Below are positions 46,001-57,273 of a stretch of DNA of 64,000 bases, in pieces. Within the stretch, counting starts at the first letter, position 1; each line of letters opens with the position of its first letter. The notes beneath the pieces were generated by a model. The model was given only the letters and a program-made list of their open reading frames with translations, had not been told where the DNA came from and did not search any database. The position numbers and the translations under genes are program-made. Origin of the DNA: Patagioenas fasciata (Eukaryota; Chordata; Aves; Columbiformes; Columbidae); assembly GCF_037038585.1 (NCBI RefSeq), contig NC_092541.1, positions 753,445 through 817,444 of the forward strand, read 5' to 3'.

Positions 46001-46015
46001 ATTTTGAGAGTCTAA
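36932..46015 (+). CDS. DCAF7: DCAF7 (WDR68/HAN11) WD40-repeat adaptor, 7 exons
   Basis: Beta-propeller scaffold that binds DYRK1A/1B and HIPK2 kinases and can serve as a substrate receptor for the DDB1-CUL4 ubiquitin ligase; nuclear and cytoplasmic. Seven exons join to 1029 nt, 342 residues plus stop, exactly the human length from memory, and the sequence read is essentially identical to human. WD-type repeats end in motifs such as [24 protein letters not shown] and QALIWDIQ. All phases agree. It begins about 0.9 kb after the KCNH6 poly(A) signal on the same strand, but has its own promoter. The introns are AT-rich and intron 1 carries CR1 pieces. Confidence 0.98.
37152..37330 (+). mobile_element. 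CR1 LINE 3' fragment
   Basis: CTGGCCCAGGCTGCCCGGAG, GGAGTCTCCTTTGGAGACAT and TCAAACCTGCCTGGACCGAC are CR1 3' region, ending at CCGTTCTGTGACTC. Confidence 0.85.
37455..37553 (+). mobile_element. CR1 LINE tail fragment
   Basis: GTTATGGTTGGACTTGATGG then CTTCCAACTGGAATGATTCT, the standard CR1 3' terminus. Confidence 0.8.
41490..41648 (+). CDS. DCAF7: DCAF7 exon 2
   Basis: 53 codons, [19 protein letters not shown] to DYLRVWR. Acceptor TTACAG, donor GTGAGT, phase 0. Confidence 0.98.
42053..42164 (+). CDS. DCAF7: DCAF7 exon 3
   Basis: [20 protein letters not shown] to [10 protein letters not shown]. Acceptor CTAAAG, donor GTGAGA, phase 1 at the end. Confidence 0.98.
42165..43732 (+). other. DCAF7: DCAF7 intron 3
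   Basis: 1.57 kb, AT-rich apart from the CR1 insertion at 42.9-43.5 kb. Nothing else recognised. Confidence 0.8.
42935..43490 (+). mobile_element. CR1 LINE with internal deletion, carrying an RT motif
   Basis: The left part encodes [15 protein letters not shown], the reverse-transcriptase motif of CR1/jockey-type LINEs. It passes abruptly into CR1 3' sequence (GAACTGCTGGAGAGAGTCCA, GGAGCATCTCCCGTGTGAGG) and ends at TTCTGGGATTCTGTGATCTG. Most of the RT is missing, so it is dead. Confidence 0.88.
43733..43851 (+). CDS. DCAF7: DCAF7 exon 4
   Basis: [20 protein letters not shown] to TQLIAHDKE. Acceptor TTTCAG, donor GTGATG (weak), phase 0 at the end. Confidence 0.98.
44461..44670 (+). CDS. DCAF7: DCAF7 exon 5
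   Basis: 70 codons, [20 protein letters not shown] to [11 protein letters not shown]. Acceptor GAGCAG, donor GTACGT. Confidence 0.98.
45214..45331 (+). CDS. DCAF7: DCAF7 exon 6
   Basis: [20 protein letters not shown] to SSCHICTA. The acceptor is the unusual CTGGAG preceded by a T-rich tract; the donor is GTAAGT, phase 1. Confidence 0.97.
45843..46015 (+). CDS. DCAF7: DCAF7 exon 7 with stop
   Basis: [20 protein letters not shown] to [11 protein letters not shown] and TAA. Acceptor TTGCAG. Confidence 0.98.
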
Positions 46016-49000
46016 CCTTCCTGCTTCGTGCACCTTGAGGCAGGGCTGTATAATTTCCCCTCCCCTCCTAAAGTAAGAACAACACAAGTGGCCAGTATCT
46101 GTTGTTGCTTTGCATCTACTGTTACAAGAAACTGTTACGAGAATCAATGGCAGGTGTCTCCTGTCTCTCCAAGACTCTAAAATGCAGAGACGTGCTGAGC
46201 CTCTTGGACCTTCTGGGTTCTGGTTTTCTTTTTGTTGTTTTCTTTCCCCTTCAGTTAAAGTTCTGTGTATTTGTTTGTTGACTGTGTTAATAAGCTTGCA
46301 GGCTTTTAAGTTGCTGCATATGTCCATGTGTTTGTCAGCCGGCTGAGGCAGCACATCCAATGAGTTGAATAGATGCAAGTGCAAAACAAGGTGGGGGAAA
46401 AAAGACATTGATGTTAACAGCCACCTTGGCAGGAATCTTGATCATTCCTGTTGTTGTTGCCTCTAAACTGTTTAAACATTTGTATGTTTTTTATATATTG
46501 GGCTAACTTTCTATTGAGTAAGGCTTTTCTCCCAAGTTCTTACTTTTGATATGTGATCCACTTCCATAAGCAGGATCTACTCGTTGATACAGATCACAGT
46601 GACGCTGCAGGCTCCCGGCAGCCAAGGCCTGCCAGAACTAACTGTTGCCTTGCCTCTCTGTACCTGGTTACCTGCGCAGAATTTTCTGGTGCTGTGAAGT
46701 ACAAAGCACTTGTTGCACAACTTCTTTACACTTTTCTGATACTAGAGGCAGTCGTTACTACGGTAGGCCTTATTTTTAAATGATAACTGAATTTACGTGC
46801 ATCCTGCAGTTTTGTTAGCTAACGGAATGGTAATAGGTTTTGGAAGGAAGATATGTGCATGACTTACGCTCCCAGGAGGTAAATGACTCCTGAAAAACTG
46901 TGATTTGTAAAGGAATTGGGACTGACACTTCCAATCAAATGATTCCCCCTCAGAATACTTACTATCTAAAGCAAAATAAAATGGTTTCACACTTTGTAGC
47001 TTGCTTGATTGGCAAATAATATGAGCAAGGTTTTTGTGGTTAGCCTGTACCTTGGAGCTTTTTTCGTTTGGCCTGTGTTCCAGGAGTTCTTGAAAGGAGT
47101 GCAGAGCAATCTTTTGTTTTTTATGAAGTGTATTTGCTTGGTGCTGTCAGCTCTTGTTGAACGAGCCAGATGAGTTGGAAAAGCTGGTCCACTATCCAAG
47201 TGAAAGCTGCTTCTCTGAAACAAATGATTCCCTAATGCACAGCGATGGGTTTAAAAGGAAAGAAACCGTGCTGTACAGGCTTAGGTTTGGCTCTTGTCAT
47301 CCTCGTATCTTTTGAGGATGTGCCTGAGGGCTTCTGTTTCTGTGGCGAATAGTGGATCGCTGTACAGCAGTGCTTTTCAATCAGAGCGGAGTGGATTAGG
47401 CACGATAAAGATCTTTGATAACAGCCACTCGAGTGAATGCTCCGCAGAACTGGTGATGAAGACACGACGAGCATAGCTGGTCTGTGAGGCTGCGCCAGCG
47501 AGCTGCGGTGTGTCAGACCATCCGAAGTGTCTTTCCACCTAACGAGCGTTCACCTGCAACCAAGGCAGGGTTATAAATAACAGGACGTCAGCAAACTTGA
47601 ATCTTGTCAGTTTGTGCAGGGAAGTGCAAGTTGGGAAAAGGGATTGCTGCGGAACGGCGAAGCTGACACCGAAATCACTGTCAATACGGAACAGGATCGG
47701 GAGAGTTCTGGCATTCTGGACATACAGAAATACTCTTCTACAGACTGCTGCTCAGTGTGGAGCTCAGAAAAGCACTGCCTTGTGGATCTGATGGGAATTC
47801 ATTAGGGACAGCTTGATTCCATCACTCCTTTTTAATACTGGGGAACCCAAAGACTCTTAACACGGTTCAGGCCCGTGTTTTGTCAGTGACATTCTGTGGT
47901 CAGTGGTGGGGTTTTTGACAGAAAGCTTGGTTTGTCTTGAAGGTCACTTTTTCATATTGGCAGCAGTGCTGAGAGCAGCGCGTTCCACAGCCAGGTTTGA
48001 CCTAACGTCACAGCAGCGTTAGCCAAACGATTAGATTATCGCTTTTTACAGTAGCACTTGGTCCTAAACTGGAAAATACTTATGCAGAACGAGGTGAAAA
48101 TGAGGATTTTCTTAGCAGAAGCGCATAACAGCATTCACAGCTTTAGGTACTCGTATAAAAATATGCACACAGGCTGCGTACTGTTTAATCACAAACAGCA
48201 GGCATAACGTGCTGTGTTACTAAGAGGGAACTACCTGTAGTATTCCTGCTTTCTGTAGCCCCCTTTATGTTTCAGAGGCTCTTGTATAGATGGTGTGAGT
48301 AAAGGGTGAGTGCATCTGTTGCTTAGCATAAAAATGCATCTTTTGCAGCTGTAGAATTGTGCTTTAAAAAAGACATGAGATAATTTAGTTGAAATTGCAG
48401 TCACTAGGAGACTCCATAGGCTGTACTGAATGGCAGATGCAGTTTATTGCCGGAGGAATACAATCTGTTACGCTAAGATGATGAGAAAGAGCGTGTATAA
48501 AGGGGCTGGTGGTCTGAATAGCCAGGTTGGTTTTGCTGCTGTTGGAAAACAGCCTTGTTATGAACCTGAGGAGAACCAGTGTCAGCCCTTCCAGCCAAAA
48601 CACAGCTTCAGGTTCATTTGTGGAACTGCGAGCTCGTTCCAAACTCCTCAAAGGCAAGCGAAGGAATCTTAGAGGCTCCAGTGGCTTCTAAATAAAGCGG
48701 TATCCTGTTTGTTTAGCCAGTTGGGGTATCTGCTGTATCTCCAGCATATTGCTTTGGGCATAATCCATTCTCATTCTTCATCTGAAATTACATTTGAAAT
48801 CACTAGAGGCTGTTTTGGACTAGGGAAATGCTACTTAAAATAGCTGCTTTTCAAAGAAGTCACTTCAGAGGTTAATGACTGAAAAGACATGAAAATCCTC
48901 CTGGGTGAGATGTTCTGTGGTGCAAATGGCGCTTGCAGAGCGAGGAGGAGACAGAGACCTCGGTGCCCTTTTACCAGCAGCCGCTGTCGCAGTGGCAGGG

Positions 49001-52000
49001 AGTGAACTGCTTGCTGCTGCCCGCTTGCTGCCGCCTGTGTATCCGCCAGGTAAAACAACCCCGGCACTTGTCACCGTAGCCTGTGAATCAGGAGGTATCA
49101 TTTACAGCATTCAATTGTGTTGGGTGTAAAGCCCTCAGAAGCAGGACTTTTTTTTTCCAAAGTGTATGAAAATACTTTATTTGATCTCAGTTATCTTGTG
49201 CTTACCACATGTGCAGAGCAACTGCTTTTAGATGCCTCGTATCCCTTGGGTATAAAGTAACATCAAGGGAAAAATCTCAGCATTGGTGAGGTTTGCAAAG
49301 CAGAAAATCACATGCTGTGGTACAGATGAGACTGATTTTGGGACAGGAATCTGAACTAGTTGTGTCCCACCATCCGGTTGATTGATTCAAGATGCTTATG
49401 TTCTGTTTAAACCAAGCTTTCCATAGATTGCTCCGATTACGTGGACAACCTGGTGCTAGTACATGGGCTCTCAACCATGGGGACCAGGGGATCCCGATCA
49501 TGTAAAACTCATTAGTGAGGTGAAAACCTGCAGCAAACAGGTTGGATGTTGGATTAGGGTGCAGTGTGCCAACTCTGTTAATTGTCTAAATGAAATGGGC
49601 TGCGTTGAGGTCGCATCTCTGGGAGTTGTACTCCTGCGTGCAGGGATTTAAAAGGCAAGGATTTGAGTGCTTTGACAATCTAGTTAGAAAGAAAACGCAG
49701 TGGTTTCAGAGATTGATATGAAAGGAGACTGATAATACAGGTTGTTCCTTATGGAACCCTGAAATGTACTTAACGGGGGAGGCATTGTCTCTCATAAGTC
49801 AAAGTTAATGATCCTTTCAAAACTTAGCTGTAATTACTCTCCGGAATGTTCTGGATAATAGTAAAAAGAGCTATTTTTTGCCTGGTGTTGCAGTGGGAGC
49901 TGCATCAGGCCGAGTGCAGATCCTGCCTGCCAGAGACAGGTGAGGGGAGGAGTCCCATCCATGGCAATGCGCAGATGCTCTTGTGCTTGTTTTAAATGTA
50001 AATGAAGAGAGCTGAGTGTGTCTGTTTTGTTCTCTTGCAGATGGCACTTTAACAAGTATATTTTTGGTAAGATTAGGGAGAGAGTCATCTTTTCCTCGGC
50101 CCTTTTATGGTAGGCATTTGTCTGTGTTTTGTATAGAATGTTAAATACAACAGTCACTGAAATCCTAAACTGGCTGCGTTATCAGGATCTAGCGCACCCT
50201 CATCTGTTCCTACTGAGCACCAAAAACGCGAGCGCTTGACAATACTGTTGGTGTTAAACTGCAGCTCTGAGACTGACACGATCCGGTGAGGCCGACCCAA
50301 GTCACGTTGTGCTGCTCAGCACCCAGAGAGACCCTTTTGCTTTGCCCAGAGCTCAGCGTGTTTGCGGATCCTGCGCCTGACCGCGGTGGCAGTGGTGGCA
50401 GGTTGGTTGTGTAAAGATGCACCTGGATTCTTGGAGTCGCTTATTTTCGTGATAGAAAGGCAACGCAGCTCGTGTCTGTAAACGCACACAACCTGAATTC
50501 CTGCTGTTAGTGCTGTTTTAACTCTTTCCGGACATGGTGAAAGGAATGAACGGCCGCAAGGGCTCTGGTTGCACAGATTGAAGTACCGAAGGGTTTAGTT
50601 TTCTCACTACTGCTTAGCAAAATGGTCCTACCCCTCAGATCCCCTCTGTTATCCTGCCACTTAACACACGTTCTCTCTGATATTTCCTGTTTTCTACAAT
50701 ATTCAGGAGCAGGCCTGTATTTATTGTACCGCAGCCATTAAAAGGAGGTGTCCAGAATCAGTCCTGGAATGCGCAAGGTACTGTCAACTATGTTCCCATG
50801 TCTCTTTGCGGAGAATCCAGGGAATTAATTGTATATGGCACTTAAAGAGCACTTTTTCCTGCCTAGAGACGCAGCTGTATTTCCCCCTGCTTACCTGAGG
50901 AGAGTCAGATGTCTCCTTCTCAAGGACATTGAGAGTTTAGCATGCACATGACTCTTTCCTTTTGGGGGGAAGAGATCTCCAGAGCTCCTGATCAGCACCT
51001 TTCACCAGCACTAAAACACAGTGATTAAAAATGCAGCTAAATAGCAGTCACTGGGTGCTCATGCAGTGCTCCGTGGCAGGGTCCAGAGGCAAAGGCGCTG
51101 TGAGACCTGCTCGCTGCTGCCCGGTACAGGATGAAAAGGCATCTCAGTGGCCTTGTGTGCAACCTCCGGTACTCAGCATCAAGCTAGAATTTCCATAATT
51201 AGAGAAACTTTTAAACTGAATTATCTGTGTGGCTCCCATCAGATTTATTTCTTTTCAGAAGAATCTAACAAAGTGAAGAAATAAGCTATTTCCTGAAAAG
51301 AATAGGGTGGCCGGGAGCAGCTGTGTGTTCAGCTCTCGCCCCGTGGGGTTTGCGTTCCCGTTTGCAAGGCTCCAGTCTCCGATGGAGGTGAGGTCCGTCC
51401 CGTCCCAGCCCAGCACAGGCGGAGGAGCAGACCCGTGCGGAGCAGCCCTGGTGCAGCCGAGGAGCGCCCGTTGCCTTTTGCCAACCTGGTAAATATGAAT
51501 TCCGAAGTCTACTATTGAACAGGAGCCTTTTTTCGGTTTGAAACCTGGGTTGCTAGCAGTGTAAAATGTAATTTAAATCCGTTTCTGTTACCGATAGTCA
51601 AGTAGGAGACGTTTACTTTTATGTGTGCTTTCCCTTCTGCTCTTCCCATTTGCAGTCCCGTTGTGGTAATTCCTGAAGGTGTGATCTTTGTAGCATGATT
51701 GTACAAACATCCATATGAGATTCCTGACTTCTTGTTCTCACTAAAATATGTTAAAGCAATAGTAGTTTTATTTCTGTCCTTCTCTTCTCCCCCTTCTGTA
51801 TTGAGATTTGCAACTTCGCTACTATACTGTCCTAGAGGAATCCTAGTATCCTGCTTTTCAACAGGCGTGCGTTGTTGACCTGGATAACTGCAGTGTCCCT
51901 ATATCCATTATTTTTATGGAGAAAATACAAGGGGTTTTGTTACGATGGATTTGAACACCCGAGTCACGGAACCATGTTGTTGAAACTCTGTAAATTTTAA

Positions 52001-52180
52001 GGCAATTTTCTGAAATCGCTTGCAAGTGGAATGTCGCATCCTTTTATGCTATTTCCCGCGTCCTATGTAGTTTTATTCCGATTTTTTAACCTCCTTTCGA
52101 AGTTCCAGCCTCCTGTGTATTAGGTACAGTATTTTCTGCCTTTCATACTTTGTAATAAAAATGGAACATTTGTAGATTGA
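46016..52180 (+). other. DCAF7: Long DCAF7 3' UTR with several poly(A) signals
   Basis: AATAAA occurs at 46975, 48691 and 52154. The last is followed at about 52188 by a GT-rich element (CTGTGTGTGAGTTC), the best cleavage arrangement. Human DCAF7 has a multi-kilobase 3' UTR. No convincing frame or repeat family was seen. The end point is inferred. Confidence 0.65.
52154..52159 (+). terminator. DCAF7: Probable distal DCAF7 poly(A) signal
   Basis: AATAAA with a downstream GT-rich element about 30 bases later. Confidence 0.6.
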
Positions 52181-55100
52181 CTGCGGTTCACTGTGTGTGA
52201 GTTCAAGAACTGGGAGCTGGGGGGTGAGCAGGGAACTGATTCAAACCAAAGAGGCTCCTCTGTCCTGTGTGGAGCTCATTGCTGTCGGAGGGAGGGTTTT
52301 GTTGGCTTTTCCTTGTCTCTGCAGAACTGCTGAGTGTATTGATTTCTCATCCCACTGATACCCAAACAAACTCGCCAATTCCAGCCGCTCCAAGTTGCGA
52401 GTTACTCCGCATAACAAGGTGGTGGGAACCCAGTCACAACAGAGCTTGAACAGAATGGTTCGTGTGGGTGTACTTTAAATATTTGCGTTCTTCAAACAAC
52501 CCGACTGTGGGGTCCCTGTGTGTGTGTGGTGTTTGTGGTTGTTTTCCATCCTCTTTGCGTAGGGTTTGTTCCCTACACAACAAATGGTAATGATCTGCCT
52601 GCACGGCTTCAAGATGAGGGTAAGAGGGATTTTTCTTCAGTTCAAATAATTGGTCTCTAAGGCATTTTGAATACAGGCAAATTGAAGACAAAGCGATCGG
52701 GTGCGTGTTTGACTTCGAGGTCCCTCCTGTGCGTGGCTGCCCTGTGGTCAAGGGTGGGTTTGCCCACCAGCTCAGTCACTGGGGCATTGCTGGAACTGGG
52801 ACCCTTGGTTTCACCTTAGGCCTTGCTGACCCAGAATGATGTCAGTATTTAGATGAACTGGAGTTGCACTGAACTGTTCAGCAGCGTTGGATTCCTCTTT
52901 AATTCTTTGTGTACTGCCTTTGAAATAAAAGCTTATTAAGCTTCGTGACCGCAGTGGAAAGAGTTGCCTGTAAAGATGCTGCAGTGGTTTTTAAGCTATA
53001 TATGGACCTTGTTCTAGTAATCTGTATTTGGAAAAGATGCTTTGCTTCTGCAAATTGTTTGTCTTTCACCCTAGAAATGTATTTACATCCTCTGGTTTTT
53101 TTGGTTTGAATCTGTGCTTTGGAATTCTCCAGAGAAACTTCGCAGCTTCCCCTCTGGTGGAAGAAAAACGCGTGCGAGTTGGAGCCGGCGGTGCAAAACG
53201 TCCGGAATTGGTGGATGCTACGAGGAACGAATTGCCCGTCAATGCGGCCAAACAAGCGCCACAGAGTCCTGGAGAGGAACATGGGTGGAAAACGAGAGGA
53301 GGAGAAGTTCTCTGCCTCTTGTAAATATTGAGGAACATCTGTAGGGCTCAGTTGCTCGTTCTGTGACTCTGGGGAAAGTCACCTCTTCTCTGATACCAGT
53401 TGTATAATGAGTGAAAAGCACATAATCAATCACTGGTCAGCAAGTGGCTTGAAAATCCTTGGTGGGGGGAGGAACAACCAATGTAACAGAATATTCTGCC
53501 CATAAGTGTAGAGAAAAAGCGGTGTCTGAGATGATGTGGAGTCCTGTTGCTGTTTAATCTTGAGCTTTTTTGTTAGTGCTGCTCTGTAAACAGCCCAGGC
53601 CGCCAGCTCAGAAGCAAGTCCTGGTTTTAAAAAGCACGTTAATTGTTAACGTCCTTCCTCTTCCTCCTTAGCTTTGCCCGCTCGGCAAGCAGAACGTCCC
53701 TGGTTCTTAACCAGCTTCCGAGCCCCCTCTGCTGGAGTCTCGTCAGCCGGAGGCCGGCACGGAGCGGGGCAGGGACGCGGGGCTGGGAAGACGCGCTCCA
53801 GGTGCGATTTGGGAGTTTGTGCTTGATGTGTTCGGCCGATACAGAAACTGTCCTGCAGTTGGATTGGGATGCTTGCCGTCAACTCTGCGTTCAGGTTTTC
53901 AATGCTGAGACCAAGCAGAAAAACGAGAGTGGAGTGAGAGCCGCCTGGAACCGATGTGATCTCGGTCCTCTTAGATCCGCAGAGCAGAGCGCAGAACGCT
54001 TCCTTGCGTCCTTTGAAGATTTACAGGGTTCTTCCTCCCCTTCATTTTGTGTTTCTTCGCTCTGCTCTGCTCAGTGTCCCTGGCTGTGGACGCTGCTCAG
54101 CTCCCCAGGAAGGGTGCGTCCACCTAAACGGGAAGGGAAGAAGAACTAATCCATCTGATAGCGAGGAGAAGCAGCTCTTTGAGTCAGGTAGGGAAGCGCT
54201 ACCAAAATAGCAAGTAAGATGATGGCATCGTGGTTGAGAGACTGGGAGAAGATGCCAGGAGTTAAATCCCAAAGGTCTATGCCAGACTTCCTGTGTAACT
54301 TTTAACACGTCGCTGGCGCTCTGTGCGGTGCCCGTTAATCCCAAAAACGGGGATTACATTTCCTCCTCTGACTTCACGCTGCGTGACAGCATTAAACAAT
54401 TAGGCCTCTATAAAGTTTCTTTCGAACAAATGGGCTAACTATAAATATAGCTCCTGAGAGTCTCGGTGAATATCTCTACTGGTGATTTGACATGGAATGG
54501 CCTCAAGCGATGGCTTTAATTGGAAGAATTAAGCATGTTTCCTAGTTGCTGTTTACAGGAATGAAGCTTCTCTTCTGCAAAGCTGCAGCTTTGAGAGGGC
54601 GTGGGCGATCTAGGTGGAAAACCAGAGAATATCAGTTTGTTACTGGTGAAACAAATAACCTGGTTTGTATGCACAAAATTAGTAGAGCATTAAGTAGGCA
54701 GGAAAGGTGAAAAGTGAATGATTTTGTGTAACTTGAGTCAAAAATATAAGAGCACCTATTATGATAGAAACTTTGGTTCAAGTTTGGGAAGGCAGTGCCG
54801 CCCTGTGCAGGGAAGAACGAAGATGAGAGGGGGCTGCAGTGGTCCAAGAAGAGACCCAATGGCTCTTGCATGTAGATAATGTCTATAAAACGAGAATAGA
54901 ACCACAAATCAGCAGACAGAAATTGCCAGTTTAGACATCAGGCTTGACAGGTGGGTGAAGCGATGAACTAATGAGGACAAATAATTTGGTTTGTTCAATT
55001 TGAGGAAGGACGAGGATCTTCGATAAATCCAGACGTCCTGGGCGGCTGGGGGTGGGAAGATGGAGCTTTGCCGGGGCTGTTTCCTATGTCTGCTGGGAGC

Positions 55101-56700
55101 TCCCGCCTTGGATTTAAGCAAAGCACGAAGGACGTTCAATCGGTCTCATTTAACAGGACTTAACCGAGAATTTGATGTGGAAACATGTAAGTAATGCAAG
55201 ACAGACAAAAATACAAGGCGGCGAGATTTTGACGTCAGTGCTGGTGCAGTGGAAATTCACACTGAATTTTACCAGCTCTGGTCCCAGGAGTAATCTCACT
55301 GAAACCTTTTTATAATGACCTTGGCACAAATAGCGAGCACGGCAATTAAATTTGGTGATGAACAGAAGTGGGAGGCTTCAGTAATAGGAGGGAAGAGAAC
55401 TGCTGACTTTGAAAAGTGAGAGAGAGATGAGAGGAAATGTAGCAGCAGGAAGTGCAAGGCTGTGAATTTAGGGGTGAGGAGAAACCTGTGAAGGGTGCTA
55501 GGAGTTTATTGCTGCTTGGAAATTCATGTGTGAACGAGCCTGGGATTTACTGGTTGGCGTAGGGTGGTGATGATCCAGCGTGAAGCTGTGAAAAAGCGTG
55601 TAGAGAAGTTGGTCCATGAGCTGTGATGATGCTGTCAAGTGAGAGAGGAATTCCAATTGGAACAGGGGCAAAAAGAGGCTACCAGGAAAGCACCACAAAT
55701 ACAAAGCTCATATTATAAAGAGATAGCGGCTTACTTGCCTTTTACAATGAAGCCTGGAAGGAGATATGATTATCTTCTTGATGTATTTGGGGAGAAAATA
55801 CCAGGGAAGAAGAAAGGATTATTTAAGTAAAAGGATAATCTTGACATGAAAACAAATGGCTGTAAGCTGGCCATGGAAATGGGATAGAAGAGACAGGAGA
55901 GCTAGAAGTGGTGTTCTAACACCAGAGCAGTAAGACAGGAGGGACTAAAGGGAAGTCTAAACACCTACAGAATTAAACTGGGTTTAAGGTGGGAAGTTGA
56001 GAGTGGTATCGATGGAAGTGATCTAGTCCCAGCTTCTGCTCCAAGCAAGCCATCTCAAAAATAAATTAATGGTATCACAAAGCTGTTGTCATGCTCTAAG
56101 TCCTAGAAATTCCTCGAGAAATTTCCCTCTCCCCTCTGGTTTTCTTCTTTGTGGGGCTTATCCAGTTGATATCACCTCTTTGACATTACTGCTGTGTTGC
56201 TTGTGAGCAAAACCACTTAAAAACCAATGTGCTTGCTGGGAGATGTTGGCCGGATTGAAAAGCAGCTGCTGCAACATCTGCTCGAGGTGCGTTTCCCAGC
56301 AGCAGGGTGGCTGGGAAAAACAAAACCTCTCTCTTGTCCCTTTTGCAGAAAAGACGCTATAAAAATATCACCCCGCAGGTGGAATGGGAGCAGAAGCGGG
56401 GCTTTTTAACACTCTTCAACTACTTTTTCCCCTCTTCAAGGTGCTTTTAAAGTAACAATTCAACTCCATGCCAGGCTCTGCTTAAGAAGACAGCAAACCA
56501 ACAGTGGCAGTGGGTGTGGGACATAATCCCTTCTCAAGGAGACTCTGCTCTCTACCTAAAATAGTGGCTGAGGGGACATCTGGGCCACGGAAGAGGGGAC
56601 AAGGGGCTGGGAGAGTGACTTAGTGGGGAAGGTGCATGGGGTCAGGCTTGATGCAGCCCCGGGCGGGCTCTAGGACCCAGCTATAGAAGCCGGCTTCTTG
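52181..56700. other. Intergenic region DCAF7-MAP3K3, nothing identified
   Basis: AT-rich to mixed composition. A short CpG-containing segment lies near 53.66-53.83 kb. Human has TACO1 between these genes; its conserved GHNKWSKVRHIKGPKD start and other exons were not seen on either strand. Only short chance frames are present. Confidence 0.55.
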
Positions 56701-56724
56701 CGCGGGGCCACGTCCACGTTTGTC

Positions 56725-57269
56725 AACTTGATTGGCAGTCACTTGGGGGCGGGGCCTGGACTGTCCCCACCCAGTAGCGGGAGAGGAGGCGGGGCTAGCC
56801 CGCGAGCGGAACGGGCCCCCGTGATTGGCAACCGGCGCGGGGGCGGGGCGGGCGGCTAGGCCGTTCGCACACCGATTGGCCAGCGCCGCCGTCGGGTGGG
56901 TGGCTCGGCGGCGCGGATTGGCTGGCGGCGGCGGGTCGGCCCCTGTGATTGGCAGGCGGCGGCGGCGGGTGCGCGGCGGCCGCCGAGCGTTTTGTTTTGC
57001 TCGCGGCCCGGGCGCCCTGTGGCGGCGGCGGGAGCGACCGGGAGCGCCCGGACCGCCCGTCCCCCCGCGCCCCCACAGCCCCGCCGCCGCGCCGGGACCC
57101 GCAGCGCGGCCGCCGGAAGGAGGCGGCGGCGGCGGCGGCGCAGGGCCTGGGAATGTGGCGGCGGCTCTGAGCCCTCCCCCTCGGCCCGGCCGCCATGGAG
57201 CCGCGGCGGTGACAGCCCCGGAGCTCAACGCGCCGCCGCCCGCCGGGCGCGGGCCCGCCGCCCGCCGAG
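56725..57269 (+). promoter_or_regulatory. MAP3K3: MAP3K3 promoter and 5' UTR: five inverted CCAAT boxes, GC boxes
   Basis: ATTGG occurs at 56731, 56824, 56875, 56917 and 56949. GC boxes (GGGGCGGGGC) lie at about 56748 and 56840. A very dense CpG island continues through exon 1 to about 57.57 kb. There is no TATA box. The arrangement suits NF-Y and Sp1 control of a broadly expressed gene. Confidence 0.75.
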
Positions 57270-57273
57270 ATGG
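57270..57273 (+). CDS. MAP3K3: MAP3K3 exon 1: ATG and one base of codon 2
   Basis: The start ATG at 57270 is followed by one G and the donor GTGAGA. Joined to 62767 it reads ATG-GAT-GAA-CAA (MDEQ), the human MAP3K3 N-terminus. The rest of the exon is 5' UTR in the CpG island. Confidence 0.88.

Noticed and set aside
53643-54149. 168-codon + strand frame as a TACO1 remnant or novel gene
   Set aside because: No TACO1 motif or other recognisable domain, and ordinary composition.
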